Source: Gammaproteobacteria bacterium (GTDB lineage: Bacteria; Pseudomonadota; Gammaproteobacteria; Pseudomonadales; Halieaceae). Taken from it: a DNA stretch of 5,076 nt. Below the pieces are notes generated by a model, which did not search any database, had not been told where the DNA came from, and worked only from the letters and a program-made list of their open reading frames with translations. The DNA lies in NCBI GenBank assembly GCA_018222695.1, contig JAAEZV010000142.1:1-5076 (forward strand). The letters run 5' to 3'. Shown piece by piece: positions 4,319 through 5,076 of this stretch. How positions within the stretch are numbered: position 1 is the first letter of the stretch; each line of letters begins with the position of its first letter. The position numbers and the translations under genes were made by a program.

Positions 4319-5059
4319 CTAGCCGCCCATGTTGCCAAAGACCGCCATATCAACTGTCACGATATTTTGCTCAATGGTGCGGATGTCACGGACTTCCTTG
4401 ATGAACTTCTGGAAGTCCTTGTCTGCGCGATTGGCATTCATTTGTGCCATGACCGCACCAACGCTCTTGCCTGTGACTGCGACAACATGCGTGGTATCGC
4501 CAACGCCGCCGGCCGTCACCGAGAACATCATGGTGTCTGTTTCACCGGTGTCTGTCGCGTCCATCATTTTCTGCCAGGACTTGGCGTACTTCGCGGGGTC
4601 TGAAACCGAGATAAAGATGTACAGCGTGGCAATGCCCGGGCCCGCACCCAGCTGATTGTCGACAGAGCCAAGGCCCGTTCCTTCAAACATCGAAGAGCTC
4701 ACTACTTCGGCGACACCGTTCACCTCGCTCAAAAAGGCCGCCCAGTCCTCGGATACGGCATTCATGGCGAAGGCACCATCCATCGCATCGTAGTGAGGAT
4801 GCACCACAGCTACCGTGTGGGAGATGGGGCTCTCGCCTGCGGCAACCACCTGCCGGAGGATCGCGATACCCGGCAATTTTTTACCGGTCTCCGAGCTCCA
4901 GTATTTACCCATGGCGGTGGCAAAGGCCTGTGGGTCAGACACATCAAGTCCATAAACCATACCTACGGGTGCTGACGGCGCAGCGTGATCGTCGGCATGG
5001 GCGAATGTGGCGCCCAAGGCCAGTGCCATGGATGCCAAGATGCTGATTAACGTTTTCAT
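4319..5059 (-). CDS. Exported protein of two duplicated alpha/beta units, function unknown
   Basis: The product has 246 residues and reads leftward; the ATG is complementary to 5057-5059, with AGGGGA six bases before it. Residues 1-22 are a Sec signal peptide (FAHA before DDH). The mature protein is an internal duplication. Unit 1 is about 34-113: VYGLDVSDPQAF, a helix, a Gly-rich turn, ISHTVAVV, a helix, DWAAFLSEV. Unit 2 is about 145-223: LYIFISVSDPAKY, a helix, a Gly-rich turn, TTHVVAVT, a helix, DFQKFIKEV. Each unit shows the beta-alpha-beta-beta-alpha order expected of dimeric ferredoxin-like (ABM/DABB) folds, so one chain could mimic a dimer. The mature chain has no Cys, no haem motif and no obvious catalytic triad. 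A stem-loop ten bases past the stop probably ends the transcript. It is convergent with the rhodanese-like gene. I do not recognise a named family. Confidence 0.87.
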   Translation of the reverse strand: MKTLISILASMALALGATFAHADDHAAPSAPVGMVYGLDVSDPQAFATAMGKYWSSETGKKLPGIAILRQVVAAGESPISHTVAVVHPHYDAMDGAFAMNAVSEDWAAFLSEVNGVAEVVSSSMFEGTGLGSVDNQLGAGPGIATLYIFISVSDPAKYAKSWQKMMDATDTGETDTMMFSVTAGGVGDTTHVVAVTGKSVGAVMAQMNANRADKDFQKFIKEVRDIRTIEQNIVTVDMAVFGNMGG

Positions 5060-5076
5060 TGTGTTCCCCTTTATTG

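Noticed and set aside
4274..4603. 109-codon plus-strand frame opposite the duplicated exported gene
   Set aside because: It crosses the terminator hairpin and lies antisense to a gene with a signal peptide, a ribosome site and internal repeats.
1..5076. CRISPR arrays, tRNA or rRNA genes, transposase or phage genes, toxin-antitoxin or defence operons
   Set aside because: I saw no regularly spaced direct repeats, cloverleaf-like sequences or recognisable domains of these kinds on either strand.

Overview
The window reads as chromosomal DNA from a Gram-negative, probably marine gammaproteobacterium. This rests on Sec signal peptides with AxA cleavage sites, a lipobox lipoprotein, Shine-Dalgarno-led starts, a moderately GC-rich composition with A/T-richer gaps, and protein styles I associate with the OM60/NOR5 (Halieaceae) type of bacterium. 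The taxonomic placement is inference from resemblance, not a computed match.

Layout: (a) the 3' part of a cysteine-phosphatase-like gene, ending at 286; (b) a small exported lipocalin-like beta-barrel protein, 411-959; (c) a 272-bp gap holding one strong hairpin and then a second hairpin that buries the ribosome binding site of the next gene; (d) an exported orphan protein with a Leu-rich helical half and a C-terminal domain, 1232-1879; (e) a 40-nt imperfect hairpin and a cytosolic Coq4-like protein carrying an intact HDxxH-x11-E metal motif, 1957-2472; (f) a terminator-like hairpin whose T tract points to the minus strand; (g) a lipoprotein made of two SnoaL/NTF2-like domains, 2611-3498; (h) a sigma70-like promoter and an exported rhodanese-like protein, 3594-4175; (i) a convergent gap with an 11-bp hairpin; (j) a minus-strand exported protein built from two internally duplicated alpha/beta units, 4319-5059.

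Six genes lie on the plus strand and one on the minus strand. Gaps of about 70 to 270 bp, several holding hairpins or promoter-like sites, argue against one tight operon. The five exported products look like separately controlled envelope proteins, with no shared pathway that I can prove. I see no CRISPR array, tRNA, rRNA, transposase gene, phage gene or recognisable defence system.

The most interesting structure is non-coding. Two consecutive genes (1232 and 1957) have their Shine-Dalgarno sequences inside stable inverted repeats, which suggests translational control. A terminator-like hairpin at 2523-2557 faces a direction in which no nearby gene is transcribed. I did not find a clear, previously undescribed multi-gene system.
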